From positions 62,001-126,000 of the forward strand of contig NZ_JACGWV010000002.1 in the NCBI RefSeq assembly GCF_014137995.1: DNA of 64,000 nt. The letters run 5' to 3'. This stretch comes from Promicromonospora sukumoe (GTDB taxonomy: Bacteria; Actinomycetota; Actinomycetes; Actinomycetales; Cellulomonadaceae). How positions within the stretch are numbered: position 1 is the stretch's first letter; each line of letters starts with the position of its first letter. The position numbers were made by a program, and so were the translations under genes. The notes below the pieces were generated by a model. The model worked only from the letters and a program-made list of their open reading frames with translations, did not search any database and was not told where the DNA came from. Positions 32,003 to 39,736 of this stretch are shown here, one piece after another.

Positions 32003-33347
32003 CTCCGGCGGAGGCGCTGACCACGGCGTCCGCCGCCGCCGCGACCGCATGGTCCGGCGGCACCAGGCGGCCGCCGAGCGCGGCGGCGCGGGCCGCGGTG
32101 GCGTCGTCGAGCACCTCGGCCAGCGCCCCGGCGAGCACGCCGGGCTCGGTGAGCGTGCTCGCCCGGCGGGCCACGCCCACGCCCGCACCGCGCAGCAGGT
32201 CGCCCCACATGGGCTGGTCCGCGGAGTACCAGCCGACGACGGCGGGCAGGCCCGCGCGCAGCGCCGCCGCCGTCGTCCCGGCACCGCCGTGGTGCACGGC
32301 CGCGCGGCAGCGGGGCAGCACCGCCGCGTGGTCGACGGCGCCGACCACGCGCACCCGTTTCCCGTCCGGGCCGGGAGCACCGGTCGCGCCATCGGCACGA
32401 CGAGCGCCGTCGGCCCCCGAGAAGTCGTTCCAGCCCGCGCTGACCAGCGCGCGCACCCCCAGGTCGGCGCACGCGGCGTCGACGGCGGCGAGCAGGGCGG
32501 CCGGATCGGCCACGGGCATGGAGCCGAAGCCGACGTAGACGGGCGGCTCGCCGTCGTCGAGCCACGCGTCGAGGCTTGCCGCGCCGCCGTCACCGCCGCC
32601 GTCGACCCCGGAACCGGAGCCGGTCTCCCCGAGGCGCGCCCGGGCGTCGTCGTCCAGCGCGAGGAATCCCGTGAGCGGACGGCGCGGGCCCCACTCGCCG
32701 ACCAGGCCGGGCGCGAGCGCCGGGTCGTAGGCCTGGACCTCGACCGCCCCGGCGTCGCGCAGGCGGGTGGGCAGGTGCACGCGCGTGCCGCCGAGGCCGA
32801 GCGCGGCGCGCTGGTCGTTCTCGGCGCGGCGGGTCAGGCCCCAGCGCACCCGCTCCCCCAGCGCCCAGACGGTGCGGGTCGCGCGCGGGCCGCGCACACC
32901 GCTGACGGGCGAGACCACGCCGTTGGCCCGGACCGGGCAGTAGTGCAGCGCCGCCATGGCGAGGCCGCGCCGCTCGGCGACCGCGGCGGCCACCTCCTGG
33001 CCGAGCAGGCCGGTGACCACGGTGTCGGCCCCGCCGACGTCGTCGAGCAGCGCGAGCAGCCCGGTACGCAGCTCGTCCCAGCCCGCCGATGCCACGGCGC
33101 GCAGCGCCCGCACCCGGCGCACCGGGTGCGCGGACCGCATGTCGCGCCGCACCAGGTCGGAGCCCAGGAGGGCCGCCGAGTCGATGCCGAGCGGCACCGG
33201 GTCCAGGCCCAGCCGGCCGGCCAGCGGCACGAGGTTCGGCGCCACGCCGGTGACCACCTCGTGGCCGCGTCGGCGCAGCTCCAGCGCGACCGCCAGGGCC
33301 GGCTGGACATCTCCTCGACTGCCCACCAGGGCCATGACATGACGCAC
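31998..33347 (-). CDS. GT1-family glycosyltransferase (Gtf/MGT-like)
   Basis: 449 residues, GTG start. MALVGSRGDVQPALAVALELRRRGHEV (5-31) is the acceptor-side signature of the antibiotic/glycopeptidolipid Gtf and sterol glucosyltransferase group; VYVGFGSMP (270-278) and VHHGGAGTTAAALRAGLP...ADQPMWG (351-382) are the donor-binding PSPG-like region with the Q-P pair (Q378). It transfers a sugar from a nucleotide donor to a hydrophobic aglycone in the cytoplasm. It lies, on the opposite strand, between the two paralogous acyltransferase genes, so the product may be an acylated glycoside or glycolipid (inference). Confidence 0.88.
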   Translation of the reverse strand: MRHVMALVGSRGDVQPALAVALELRRRGHEVVTGVAPNLVPLAGRLGLDPVPLGIDSAALLGSDLVRRDMRSAHPVRRVRALRAVASAGWDELRTGLLALLDDVGGADTVVTGLLGQEVAAAVAERRGLAMAALHYCPVRANGVVSPVSGVRGPRATRTVWALGERVRWGLTRRAENDQRAALGLGGTRVHLPTRLRDAGAVEVQAYDPALAPGLVGEWGPRRPLTGFLALDDDARARLGETGSGSGVDGGGDGGAASLDAWLDDGEPPVYVGFGSMPVADPAALLAAVDAACADLGVRALVSAGWNDFSGADGARRADGATGAPGPDGKRVRVVGAVDHAAVLPRCRAAVHHGGAGTTAAALRAGLPAVVGWYSADQPMWGDLLRGAGVGVARRASTLTEPGVLAGALAEVLDDATAARAAALGGRLVPPDHAVAAAADAVVSASAGA

Positions 33348-33400
33348 GCGCGCACCCTATCCGCCCGCCGACCACCCGCCCGCCCGGCATCGGAGACGTC

Positions 33401-34897
33401 TTGACCAGCCCAGCGACCAGTCCTGTGACCAGCACCGTGACCAGTTCAGCGCCACGCGCCGCCCCGAGCACGACGACCGCTCCGCCGCCCGGTCCCGCGG
33501 CGAGCAACCGCCTCACCTACGACGACGACCTGTTCCTGCGCACGCGCCGGGTGCTCGGCGTGGCCGTGGTCAACCAGACGGTCTGGCGGCTGCCGGCGCC
33601 GCTGGACCTCGACGCGCTGCGCGCCCTGCACCGCGGTCTGGCCGAGGGTCCGCTCCAGCGCGTGGTGCGGCCCGGGCGCCTGCCGGGGGCCCGCGCGCGC
33701 TGGTCGGCGTCGACCACGCTGCCCGACCTGCTCATCGGGTCCGCGCCGGTGCCCGAGAACTACGTGCTCGCCTGGGCGGACGAGCAGTCCCAGGTCAGCC
33801 TGGACCCGGAGCGCGGTCCCACCTGGGCCCTGGCCGCGGCGCGCACGACGAGCGGCGGGACGGTGCTCAGCCTCGTGACCTCGCACGTCGTCGCCGACGG
33901 CGGGATGCACGTGGGCGCCCTGGAGGCGGCCGTCGCCAGCGCCGCCGCACGCGGGGCCTTCGTGGGCGGGTACGCCGAGGGGGCGCCGTCGTCGGACAGC
34001 CGCCGCCTGCCCAAGGAGGGCGAACGCATCCGCACGGGCCTCGTGGCCGACCTGCGCGACGCGACCGAGCAGGCGCGCGCCGCCGTCGGGGGCCTGCGCC
34101 GGATGGCGCGGCAGGGGCCGGTGCCGCCGATCATGGCGCAGCAGTCCGCGGACCGGCCGCGCCCTGCCCCGCGCCCGGACGACGCCGAGCCCGCGCACCC
34201 GCCGATCGTCGTCGTCGACACGGACGCCTCGACCTGGCACCGCGCGGCCCACGCCGCGGGCGGGACGGCGAACAGCCTGCTCATCGCGGTGTGCACGGAG
34301 ATCCTGCTCGCCGCGGGCGCCGCGACCGCGGGCATGCCGGTGCGCGTGTCGCTGCCCGTGAGCCTGCGGCAGCCCGGCGACCTGCGGTCCAACGCGACGT
34401 CAGGGGTGTCCATCGCCGTGGACACGACCGTGACCCCCGCGCCCGAGCGGGCCGGCGTGATCGCCGACATGGGCCAGATCCGGGCGCGGGCCAAGGCCGA
34501 GTTCGCGGCCCTGACGTCGGGCACCCGGGTGGACACCCTGGGCCCGCTGAAGCCGCTCATGCAGATGGTGCCCGACGCCGTCGCGAAGAAGGCGGCGCGC
34601 GACGGCACCGCGCCGCTGTGCCTGGCCTCCAACCTGGGCCGGCTACCAACGGCGTTCGCGGCGCCGCTCGGGACGCCCGCGTCCAGCGTGCTCATGCGCG
34701 GCGTGACGCAGGGGCTCACCCGCGGCCGGATGCGGCAGATGCGCGGCGGCCTGGACTCCTGGTGGTCGGAGCACAACGGCATCGCGACCCTGGCGGTGCT
34801 CGGGCTGGACGAGGATCGGCTCGGCACCGCGGCCCAGGTGCGCGCGGCGGTCGAGGCGGTCTACGCGCGGCACCGGCTGCCGGTCCGCTTCTGGTGA
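33401..34897 (+). CDS. HxxxD acyltransferase-like protein, paralogue B
   Basis: 498 residues; a TTG at 33401 gives a Thr/Ser/Pro-rich lead of ~35 residues, and a later start is possible. RLTYDDDLFLRTRRV, VVNQTVWRL, LDPERGPTW, SLVTSHVVADGGMH (H162-xxx-D166-G), PVRVSLPVSLRQPGDLRSNAT and LCLASNLGRLP match paralogue A at 30295 block by block. It is an acyltransferase of the WS/DGAT-PapA-like superfamily by pattern. It starts 53 bp from the divergent glycosyltransferase start, so the pair shares a promoter region. Ends 45 bp before a family-A palindrome. Confidence 0.72.
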   Translation: MTSPATSPVTSTVTSSAPRAAPSTTTAPPPGPAASNRLTYDDDLFLRTRRVLGVAVVNQTVWRLPAPLDLDALRALHRGLAEGPLQRVVRPGRLPGARARWSASTTLPDLLIGSAPVPENYVLAWADEQSQVSLDPERGPTWALAAARTTSGGTVLSLVTSHVVADGGMHVGALEAAVASAAARGAFVGGYAEGAPSSDSRRLPKEGERIRTGLVADLRDATEQARAAVGGLRRMARQGPVPPIMAQQSADRPRPAPRPDDAEPAHPPIVVVDTDASTWHRAAHAAGGTANSLLIAVCTEILLAAGAATAGMPVRVSLPVSLRQPGDLRSNATSGVSIAVDTTVTPAPERAGVIADMGQIRARAKAEFAALTSGTRVDTLGPLKPLMQMVPDAVAKKAARDGTAPLCLASNLGRLPTAFAAPLGTPASSVLMRGVTQGLTRGRMRQMRGGLDSWWSEHNGIATLAVLGLDEDRLGTAAQVRAAVEAVYARHRLPVRFW

Positions 34898-34941
34898 GCG
34901 GCAACCCCTGACTGTCGGTACCCCGACGGGCGTTCCCCTTT

Positions 34942-34995
34942 GAGACCTAAGTTTCTTCGCTTTCGGTGGCCCCAAAGCGAAGAAACTTAGGTCTC
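34942..34995. repeat. family-A palindrome, copy 1
   Basis: 22-bp perfect arms (GAGACCTAAGTTTCTTCGCT then TT) around a 10-nt loop, between the convergent acyltransferase and ketopantoate-reductase-like genes. Position fits a bidirectional terminator. Four more copies lie at 42.2, 42.5, 55.5 and 58.7 kb. Confidence 0.8.
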
Positions 34996-35036
34996 GAAGG
35001 AGAAGACGACAGCAGCCGGACCTCGGAAGACGGTCG

Positions 35037-35927
35037 TCAGGCGACCGACGCCGCCAGACGGTCCACCGTCGCCCGGAGCACCGGCAGGTCGTACCCGTGC
35101 CGCCCGCCCGCGCGCAGGATCGCGCCGCCGATGGCGTCCAGCTCGCCGGGCCGTCCGGCGGACAGGTCGGCCTCCAGGGAGCCGACCGTCAGCGGCGGCA
35201 TCCCGGCGAGCTGTCCGCGCAGGTCGGCGCCCGTGGAGGGCACGCCCTCGGCCGTGGCGACGGCGGCGATCTCGTCCAGCAGGCCGGCGGTGAGCGCCGG
35301 GTCGCGCTCCAGCGCGTCGGCGATCCCGGTCTTCCACGTCGAGGTCAGCAGCGACAGGGCCGCGAGGAACCGCAGCTTCTTCCAGAGCACCTCGGCCTCG
35401 GTGCCGCCGGTCTGGAGCGCGGCGCCCGTGTCGCGCAGGGCGGCGGTCAGGCCGAGGTCGGCGGCGGCGTCAGGCACGACGATACTGAGCAGGTCGAACG
35501 AGTGCGTGACCGTCGCCGGGCCGGGGCCGCCCACCGGGGTGCGGCGCGTCTGGCCGGCGATCGTCGCGCCCAGCACGGTCGCGCCGGGCGCCGCCGCGCG
35601 CAGCGGCACCATGTGCTCGACCCCGTTGAGGAAGGCGAGCACCTCGGCCGGATCGGCGTCGCGCAGCAGGTCGGCGGCCGCGGGGACGCCGTCCGCCTTG
35701 ACCGCGACGACCACCTGGGCGCCGCGCGGCACGGTCGTGGACGCAGCCAGCGGCGCGTGCCACGAGCCGAACATGTCGGAGACGACGTCGAGGCCGTGCT
35801 CGGCGATGTGCGCCGCGGTCGCCTCCCGGGCGACCACGGTCACGTCGTGCCCCGCGCGCTGCAGCAGCGCGGCCAGCAGTCCGCCGATCGCACCGGGGCC
35901 GACGACGGCGACGGGCCGGTCGCTCAC
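35037..35927 (-). CDS. ketopantoate reductase-like (ApbA/PanE family) oxidoreductase
   Basis: 296 residues, GTG start in a 4-nt overlap with the upstream membrane protein gene. N-terminal Rossmann VAVVGPGAIGGLLAALLQRAGHDVTVVAR (about 6-35), AVKADGVPAA, and the C-terminal catalytic-lysine helix KKLRFLAALSLLTSTW with a late PPLTVGSLEADLSAGRPGELD block. PanE makes pantoate for coenzyme A, but many paralogues have other substrates, and nothing here shows it is the biosynthetic enzyme. It may belong to the same regulon as the acyltransferases through the shared promoter 10-mer. Confidence 0.82.
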   Translation of the reverse strand: MSDRPVAVVGPGAIGGLLAALLQRAGHDVTVVAREATAAHIAEHGLDVVSDMFGSWHAPLAASTTVPRGAQVVVAVKADGVPAAADLLRDADPAEVLAFLNGVEHMVPLRAAAPGATVLGATIAGQTRRTPVGGPGPATVTHSFDLLSIVVPDAAADLGLTAALRDTGAALQTGGTEAEVLWKKLRFLAALSLLTSTWKTGIADALERDPALTAGLLDEIAAVATAEGVPSTGADLRGQLAGMPPLTVGSLEADLSAGRPGELDAIGGAILRAGGRHGYDLPVLRATVDRLAASVA

Positions 35928-36352
35928 GCGGCCATCCGCACGGGCGGGTGCCCCTTGGTCTCGGGCAGCGCGGTGGGCCGCGCCGACCGGCGCCGCCGGA
36001 TGGTCACCAGCACCCCGGCCGACGCCGCCGCGAAGGCCAGCACGCCGTAGCCGGTGGACCACGCGTCCAGGTCGACCGTCAGCGTGAACGCGACGATCGC
36101 CCCGACCGGCGCCAGCATCCCGACCGGCACGGACCAGCGCGCCAGGCGCAGGGCCCGCGCGGTCCGGGCCACGGACCAGCCGACGACGGCCCACGTCAGC
36201 AGCGTCAGCGTCGCACCGCCGACGGACGCGAAGACCTCGCCGCCGTTCTGGGCGTTCGAGGGCGGCCCGAAGTAGAAGAGCTCGGTGGTCGCCACAAGCA
36301 CCAGGAACCCCACGATCGCGGCCGTTCCGGTCACGAGAGAGCGTGTCAACAC
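35924..36352 (-). CDS. small four-span membrane protein, unknown function
   Basis: 142 residues with four likely membrane segments (about 8-24, 44-62, 73-92 and 98-117) and a basic C-terminal tail (TIRRRRSARP...). I do not recognise a family. It overlaps the PanE-like gene by 4 nt and precedes it, so the two form one operon. The promoter 10-mer GGTATAAAGG lies ~46 nt upstream. Confidence 0.7.
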   Translation of the reverse strand: MLTRSLVTGTAAIVGFLVLVATTELFYFGPPSNAQNGGEVFASVGGATLTLLTWAVVGWSVARTARALRLARWSVPVGMLAPVGAIVAFTLTVDLDAWSTGYGVLAFAAASAGVLVTIRRRRSARPTALPETKGHPPVRMAA

Positions 36353-36397
36353 TCGGCCTCCGCACTGAGGGACTGCGCCGGACTCTCCTGGCGCGCC

Positions 36398-36407
36398 CCT
36401 TTATACC
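36398..36407 (-). promoter_or_regulatory. GGTATAAAGG promoter element shared with the acyltransferase operon
   Basis: The minus strand reads GGTATAAAGG, a strong -10-like element 46 nt upstream of the membrane protein ATG. The identical 10-mer occurs 77 nt upstream of the acyltransferase operon (30182-30191), also on the minus strand. In a sequence of this GC content a chance repeat of this AT-rich word at two leaders is unlikely. Confidence 0.6.
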
Positions 36408-36529
36408 AACTTGTCTTCGCGCGGTGTCAGCGCGCCATCCTCAATTCACCCACAGACGACCACCGTAATGCAAAAGTCGCTGGCCGTGGGGGCGCCCGGT
36501 GCCACCGCGCCCGCCGTCGTCGGCTGCCC

Positions 36530-37960
36530 TCACAGCGCCTGCACGATCAGCTCGACCTGGTCCTTCGCGTCCCCGAACAGCATGGCGGTGTTCTCGCGGA
36601 AGAACAACGGGTTCTGCACACCGGCGTAGCCCGTCGCCATCGACCGCTTGAAGACGACCACTTCCCGGGCCTGCCACACCTCCAGCACCGGCATGCCCGC
36701 GATGGGCGACGCCGGGTCGTCCTGGGCGGCCGGGTTCACCGTGTCGTTGGCGCCGATCACGAGCACGACGTCGGTGTCGCCGAAGTCGTCGTTGATCTCG
36801 TCCATGCCGAGCACCTGGTCGTACGGGACCTTCGCCTCGGCGAGCAGCACGTTCATGTGGCCCGGCAGACGGCCGGCCACGGGGTGGATGCCGAACCGCA
36901 CGGTGGTGCCGCGCGCCGTGAGCCGGGCGACGAGGTCCGCGACCGGGTACTGGGCCTTCGCCACGGCCATGCCGTAGCCCGGCACCACGATCACCGACCG
37001 GGCGGCGGTCAGCCGGTCGGCGACCTCCAGCGCCGTCGTCTCGCGATAGGTGCCCTGCTCGGCGGGGGCTCCTTGCGCGACGACGCCGGTCCCCGTGCCG
37101 TACCCGCCCAGGATCACGCTGACGAACGACCGGTTCATCGCGCGGCACATGAGGTAGCTGAGGATCGCACCGGACGACCCGACCAGCGCGCCCGTGATGA
37201 TCAGCAGGTCGTTGCCGAGCATGAAGCCGGCCGCGGCGGCCGCCCACCCCGAGTAGGAGTTCAGCATCGAGACGACGACGGGCATGTCGCCGCCGCCGAT
37301 CGCCGCCACCAGGTGCCAGCCGAGGGCCAGCGCGACGAGCGTCATGAGCAGCAGCGGCACCAGGCCGGACTCCCCCGCCGTCAGGAACCACCACAGCAGG
37401 GCCCCGCACGCGACGAGCGCGGCCAGGTTGAGCCAGTTGCGGCCGGGCAGCAGCAGCGGCGACGAGCGGAGCCGGGCCGACAGCTTGCCGAACGCGACCA
37501 CCGACCCGGTGAACGTGACGGCGCCGATCAGCACGCCGAGGAACACCTCGACCAGGTGGACGGTCCCGCCGGCGCCGTCGGCCCCGCCGGTGGACCCGCC
37601 CGAACCGGGATCGGTCAGGTAGGAACCGAAGCCCACCAGCACGGCTGCCGCGCCGACGAACGAGTGCAGCAGCGCGATGAGCTCGGGCATCTGCGTCATC
37701 TCGACGGTCCGCGCGCGCCACGTGCCGACCGCCGCCCCCACCAGCAGGACGAACAGGATCAGGGCCGCCGTCACGCCGACGGGCCGCTCGGACCGGTCCA
37801 GGGCCAGCGCGATCGTCGCCACCAGCGCGAGCGCCATGCCCGTCATGCCGAGCAGCACGCCGCGCCGCGCCGTCTCCTGCTTCGAGAGCCCGGCGAGCGA
37901 CAGCACGAACAGTACCGCCGCGACCAGGTAGACCGCCTGCACCACCGACTCGACGCTCAT
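36530..37960 (-). CDS. pntB: NAD(P) transhydrogenase subunit beta
   Basis: 476 residues. About eight membrane spans in the first 270 residues, then the soluble NADP-binding domain with [69 protein letters not shown] and the closing [22 protein letters not shown], all diagnostic of PntB. With PntA it couples proton entry to NADPH formation from NADH. Its start overlaps the pntA stop (ATGA), so the two are translationally coupled. Confidence 0.96.
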   Translation of the reverse strand: MSVESVVQAVYLVAAVLFVLSLAGLSKQETARRGVLLGMTGMALALVATIALALDRSERPVGVTAALILFVLLVGAAVGTWRARTVEMTQMPELIALLHSFVGAAAVLVGFGSYLTDPGSGGSTGGADGAGGTVHLVEVFLGVLIGAVTFTGSVVAFGKLSARLRSSPLLLPGRNWLNLAALVACGALLWWFLTAGESGLVPLLLMTLVALALGWHLVAAIGGGDMPVVVSMLNSYSGWAAAAAGFMLGNDLLIITGALVGSSGAILSYLMCRAMNRSFVSVILGGYGTGTGVVAQGAPAEQGTYRETTALEVADRLTAARSVIVVPGYGMAVAKAQYPVADLVARLTARGTTVRFGIHPVAGRLPGHMNVLLAEAKVPYDQVLGMDEINDDFGDTDVVLVIGANDTVNPAAQDDPASPIAGMPVLEVWQAREVVVFKRSMATGYAGVQNPLFFRENTAMLFGDAKDQVELIVQAL

Positions 37961-39657
37961 CGCCCGCCCCCGCCCTTCGTGTCAGACCCACGGGTCCCTC
38001 GGGGGACCTGTGGGTCTGACACGTCGATGGGGGTGTGGTGGAACATCGCGAGCATGCGGTGCGTCACCAGGAACCCGCCGAAGATGTTGATGCTCGCCAC
38101 CGCCGAGGCCAGCACGGCCAGCGTGGTGACGACCGGGTCCGCCGACCCGATCTGCAGCATCCCGCCCACCAGGATGATCCCGGAGATGGCGTTGGTCTGG
38201 GACATCAGCGGGGTGTGCAGGGCGTGGCTGACGTGCGAGATCACGTAGAACCCGACCACGACGGCCAGGGCCAGCACGGTGAAGTGCGCCGCCTGGTCCG
38301 GCGGGGAGACCGCCACCGCGAGCGCCGCGAGCACGGCGCCGAGGGCGACGAGGACGACGCGCGCGAACGAGGCCCGGCCGCCCGCCGTCGGCCGGCCGCC
38401 GCCACCCGCTGGTCGAGCCCCGCCTACCGCTGGTCGAGCTTGTCGAGACCCTGGTGAGGTCTCGACAGGCTCGACCCGCGAAGGCCCGCCCGGCGTGGTC
38501 TCGACAGGCTCGACCGGCGAAGGCGCAGGCGCCGAGACCGCCACCGGGGGCGGCGGCCACAGCACCTCGCCGCCGGCGGCCACGGTCATCCCGCGCACGA
38601 CGACGTCGTCCGGGTCGAGCGCGAGCCGCCCGTCGCCGTCGGGCGTGCCGAGCCGGACCAGGTTCGCGACGGCGGTGCCGAGCAGCTCGGAGGTGTGCCG
38701 GGGCATGCGGTCGGGCAGGTCGGTGTACCCGAGCACCACGACGCCGTTGTCGCTGACGACGCGCTCCCCCGGCACGGTCAGCTCGCAGTTGCCGCCGCCG
38801 GGCGAGGCGAGGTCCACGATCACGCTGCCGGGCCGCATGCGCGCGACCATCTCGGCGGTGATCGTGGTGGGCGCCGTCCCGCGCACGAGCGCCGTCGTGA
38901 TCACGATGTCGGCGGCCGCGGTCTCGACGGCGTAGGCGCGCAGCGCCGCGGCCTCCTGGTCGGCGGTGAGCGCGGCGGCGTATCCGTCGGCGCTGACCTG
39001 CTGCGCGGCGTCGTCGGCCCGGACGACCGTGGCGCCCATGGACTCGATCTGCTCGGCCACCTCGGGGCGCACGTCGAAGGCGCGCACCTGCGCGCCGAGG
39101 CTGCCCGCGGCGCCGATGGCCGCGAGCCCGGCCACGCCCGCGCCGATGACGAAGACGTTCGCGGGCGGGGTGGTGCCCGCAGCGGTGACCTGGCCGGCGA
39201 ACATGCCGCCGAACTCGGCGGCGGCCTCGACCACGGCCCGGTACCCCGCGACGTTCGAGAGCGCGCTGAGCACGTCGAGCGACTGGGCCCGGGAGATGCG
39301 CGGCACGGCGTCGAGCGCGAGGGCGGTGACGCCGCGGTCCGCGAGCGCGCGCACCAGGTCGGGCCGGGCGGCGGGCGCGACCTGCGCGACCAGCACCGCC
39401 CCGGGCCGCAGCGCAGCGGGGCCGGGAGCGCCGAGGTCGTCCGGCGCCCGCGTGAGCACGACGACGTCGGCGGCCCACGCCTCGGCGTCGGGCACGACGG
39501 CGGCTCCCGCGGCCGCGTAGGCGGCGTCGGGAAAGCCTGCCCCCGCCCCTGCTCCCGCCGCCACGAGGACCTCGTAGCCCAGGCCGACCAGGCGGCCCGT
39601 GGTCGCGGGGGTGGCGGGCACGAGCGGCCCGCCGTCGTCCGGTACGCCGATGCGCAT
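37957..39657 (-). CDS. pntA: NAD(P) transhydrogenase subunit alpha, with repeat insertions
   Basis: 566 residues from ATG 39657. NAD-binding alanine-dehydrogenase-like domain (1-370: [42 protein letters not shown]) fused to the four-span membrane part (from about 450: [16 protein letters not shown]..., [12 protein letters not shown]...[14 protein letters not shown]). Actinobacteria often split these parts; here they are one chain. The linker (about 385-440) holds VEPVET twice, and the last ~20 residues ([14 protein letters not shown]...) are encoded by a family-C palindrome. Neither insertion breaks the frame. Confidence 0.95.
   Translation of the reverse strand: MRIGVPDDGGPLVPATPATTGRLVGLGYEVLVAAGAGAGAGFPDAAYAAAGAAVVPDAEAWAADVVVLTRAPDDLGAPGPAALRPGAVLVAQVAPAARPDLVRALADRGVTALALDAVPRISRAQSLDVLSALSNVAGYRAVVEAAAEFGGMFAGQVTAAGTTPPANVFVIGAGVAGLAAIGAAGSLGAQVRAFDVRPEVAEQIESMGATVVRADDAAQQVSADGYAAALTADQEAAALRAYAVETAAADIVITTALVRGTAPTTITAEMVARMRPGSVIVDLASPGGGNCELTVPGERVVSDNGVVVLGYTDLPDRMPRHTSELLGTAVANLVRLGTPDGDGRLALDPDDVVVRGMTVAAGGEVLWPPPPVAVSAPAPSPVEPVETTPGGPSRVEPVETSPGSRQARPAVGGARPAGGGGRPTAGGRASFARVVLVALGAVLAALAVAVSPPDQAAHFTVLALAVVVGFYVISHVSHALHTPLMSQTNAISGIILVGGMLQIGSADPVVTTLAVLASAVASINIFGGFLVTHRMLAMFHHTPIDVSDPQVPRGTRGSDTKGGGGR
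37978..38023. repeat. family-C palindrome, copy 3, translated as the PntA C-terminus
   Basis: CGTGTCAGACCCACGGGTCC with its complement; arms pair with one mismatch. It lies inside the pntA reading frame just before the overlapping pntB start. A terminator here would silence pntB, so at this place the element is unlikely to stop transcription. Confidence 0.8.
38409..38519. repeat. cluster of VEPVET-type repeats in pntA linker
   Basis: Four units: partial GCTGGTCGAGC at 38409, full unit at 38430-38450, inverted unit at 38458-38480, and another inverted unit at 38497-38519. The two central ones form a hairpin with a CTGGTGA spacer. All are in frame within the PntA interdomain linker. Confidence 0.8.
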
Positions 39658-39736
39658 GTGACCCTCCTTGCTCACACGCGCAACCTACCTCCGCGACCCC
39701 CGCCGCGGGCACTACCACCTGCGATGGGGGCGGGTG

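Noticed and set aside
28648..32565. Single 1305-codon frame joining the first condensation-like gene with antisense sequence of the next gene
   Set aside because: The upstream part is antisense to the 30295 gene and low-complexity. The ATG at 30105 matches where the condensation-like fold begins.
25384..34897. Fragmented NRPS
   Set aside because: Each protein has its own start, ribosome-binding site or overlap, and full condensation-like length. No adenylation or carrier remnants lie between them.
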